Below are positions 63,401-64,000 of a stretch of DNA of 64,000 nucleotides, piece after piece. Numbering within the stretch: position 1 is the first letter of the stretch; the number at the start of each line of letters is the position of its first letter. The position numbers and the translations under genes are program-made. Source of the DNA: Novipirellula galeiformis (lineage in GTDB: Bacteria > Planctomycetota > Planctomycetia > Pirellulales > Pirellulaceae); NCBI RefSeq assembly GCF_007860095.1, contig NZ_SJPT01000003.1:81664-145663 (forward strand), read 5' to 3'. The notes under the pieces are model-generated. The model saw only the letters and a list, made by a program, of their open reading frames with translations. It was not told where the DNA came from and made no database searches.

Positions 63401-64000
63401 GAGAGCGGACTAGCTGTGGACGCTCGGCACAGCTTCACGGTTGCCACGACCGAAACCATCGTCGATCGCGGGGGATCTCGCTCGAGATCAAGCGAAATCG
63501 AGCCAATGCCGCGCATGTTCATCTATCGGCGACTCTTTGCGACGCTCGAGAGCTAAAAAGAGGGACGCGGGCAAGCTAATCCGCGCGGGTGAGCAGCTCT
63601 CGAGCTCGTCGCCGCAAGTGATAGCGGCGGTGCGTCCGGTGGCTTCGCAGCGGATCGACAGACTCGGGGCGCCCCGCGACCAGGCAAAATAACGGGGACA
63701 ACGGGGACAGAGCACCTTGTGCGGGTACGCGTGAGTAGTATCCAGCGGGGACAGAGCATTTTGTATGGGCACGTGAGACTAGCGAGAGCGGACTAGCTGT
63801 GGACGCTCGGCACAGCTTCACGGTTGCCACGACCGAAACCATCGTCGATCGCGGGGGATCTCGCTCGAGATCAAGCGAAATCGAGCCAATGCCGCGCATG
63901 TTCATCTATCGGCGACTCTTTGCGACGCTCGAGAGCTAAAAAGAGGGACGCGGGCAAGCTAATCCGCGCGGGTGAGCAGCTCTCGAGCTCGTCGCCGCAA
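63400..64000. repeat. 383-bp tandem repeat, second copy cut by window end
   Basis: Bases 63400-63617 recur at 63783-64000 with an exact offset of 383 bp; I found no mismatch by eye. The unit contains a GATCTCG-CT-CGAGATC hairpin, a pair of larger arms (63539-63554 and 63595-63612; also 63922-63937 and 63978-63995) and GGGGACAGAGCA words. The array continues past the window. Confidence 0.9.

Noticed and set aside
63199..63522. Two short genes sharing an identical N-terminus (also 63576-63905)
   Set aside because: The identity comes from the 383-bp DNA repeat and the PRWPRWP text from GGGGACA repeats; no start signal.

Overview
The window looks like chromosomal DNA of a marine planctomycete of the Pirellulaceae (Rhodopirellula-like). 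The evidence is the set of lineage-typical families: DUF1501, the PSCyt1/DUF1549/DUF1553 cytochrome protein, DUF1080, sulfatase, SHD1-like and NPYQ-type membrane proteins. GC content is moderate, and intergenic palindromic repeats of a kind that often yields spurious ORFs are present. I support about 52 protein genes. I saw no rRNA, tRNA, CRISPR array or intact insertion sequence.

Layout. 0-4.7 kb: rpsT, then a co-directional siroheme/molybdopterin group (cobA-hemD fusion, carboxymuconolactone decarboxylase-like gene, mobA, moeA). 4.7-12 kb: planctomycete catabolic genes (DUF1501, cytochrome-type DUF1549/DUF1553, DUF1080, sulfatase). 12-25.6 kb: radical SAM, DUF2293, a large secreted protein, a DacZ-like diadenylate cyclase, tdk, rph, an arginine cluster (argB, a degenerate argD-like gene, argF), proC, a Trm112-like gene and a secreted protein. 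25.7-39.1 kb: an exopolysaccharide locus with an initiating sugar transferase, five glycosyltransferase-type genes, a Wzz/Wzc-like copolymerase, a Wzy/ligase-like polymerase and a Wzx flippase. 39.1-48.6 kb: envelope and signalling genes (a Ser/Thr kinase translationally coupled to a membrane protein, an FHA-like protein, a coiled-coil protein, and MscS paired with an NTPase-like protein). 48.7-58.9 kb: uronate/polysaccharide use (kdgK, eda, CE15-type esterase, sialidase-like protein, PL7 alginate lyase), interrupted by a sulfur-handling trio (DUF2892, DUF442, DsrE). 59-63 kb: a YHYH/PEBP fusion protein, a TetR regulator with a candidate operator, and a nucleoside hydrolase. 63.2-64 kb: a repeat field with a 383-bp tandem unit running off the window.

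The points most worth follow-up are: the ArgD homologue that lacks its PLP lysine inside an otherwise normal arginine cluster; the archaeal-type (DacZ-like) c-di-AMP synthase; the copolymerase whose kinase domain has lost its Walker A motif; the NTPase-like/MscS pair; the dispersed and nested inverted repeats; and the 383-bp tandem repeat with internal hairpins. All functional statements come from motifs read by eye, with no database search. Start codons were often moved downstream to fit signal peptides, SD-like sequence or ATGA overlaps.
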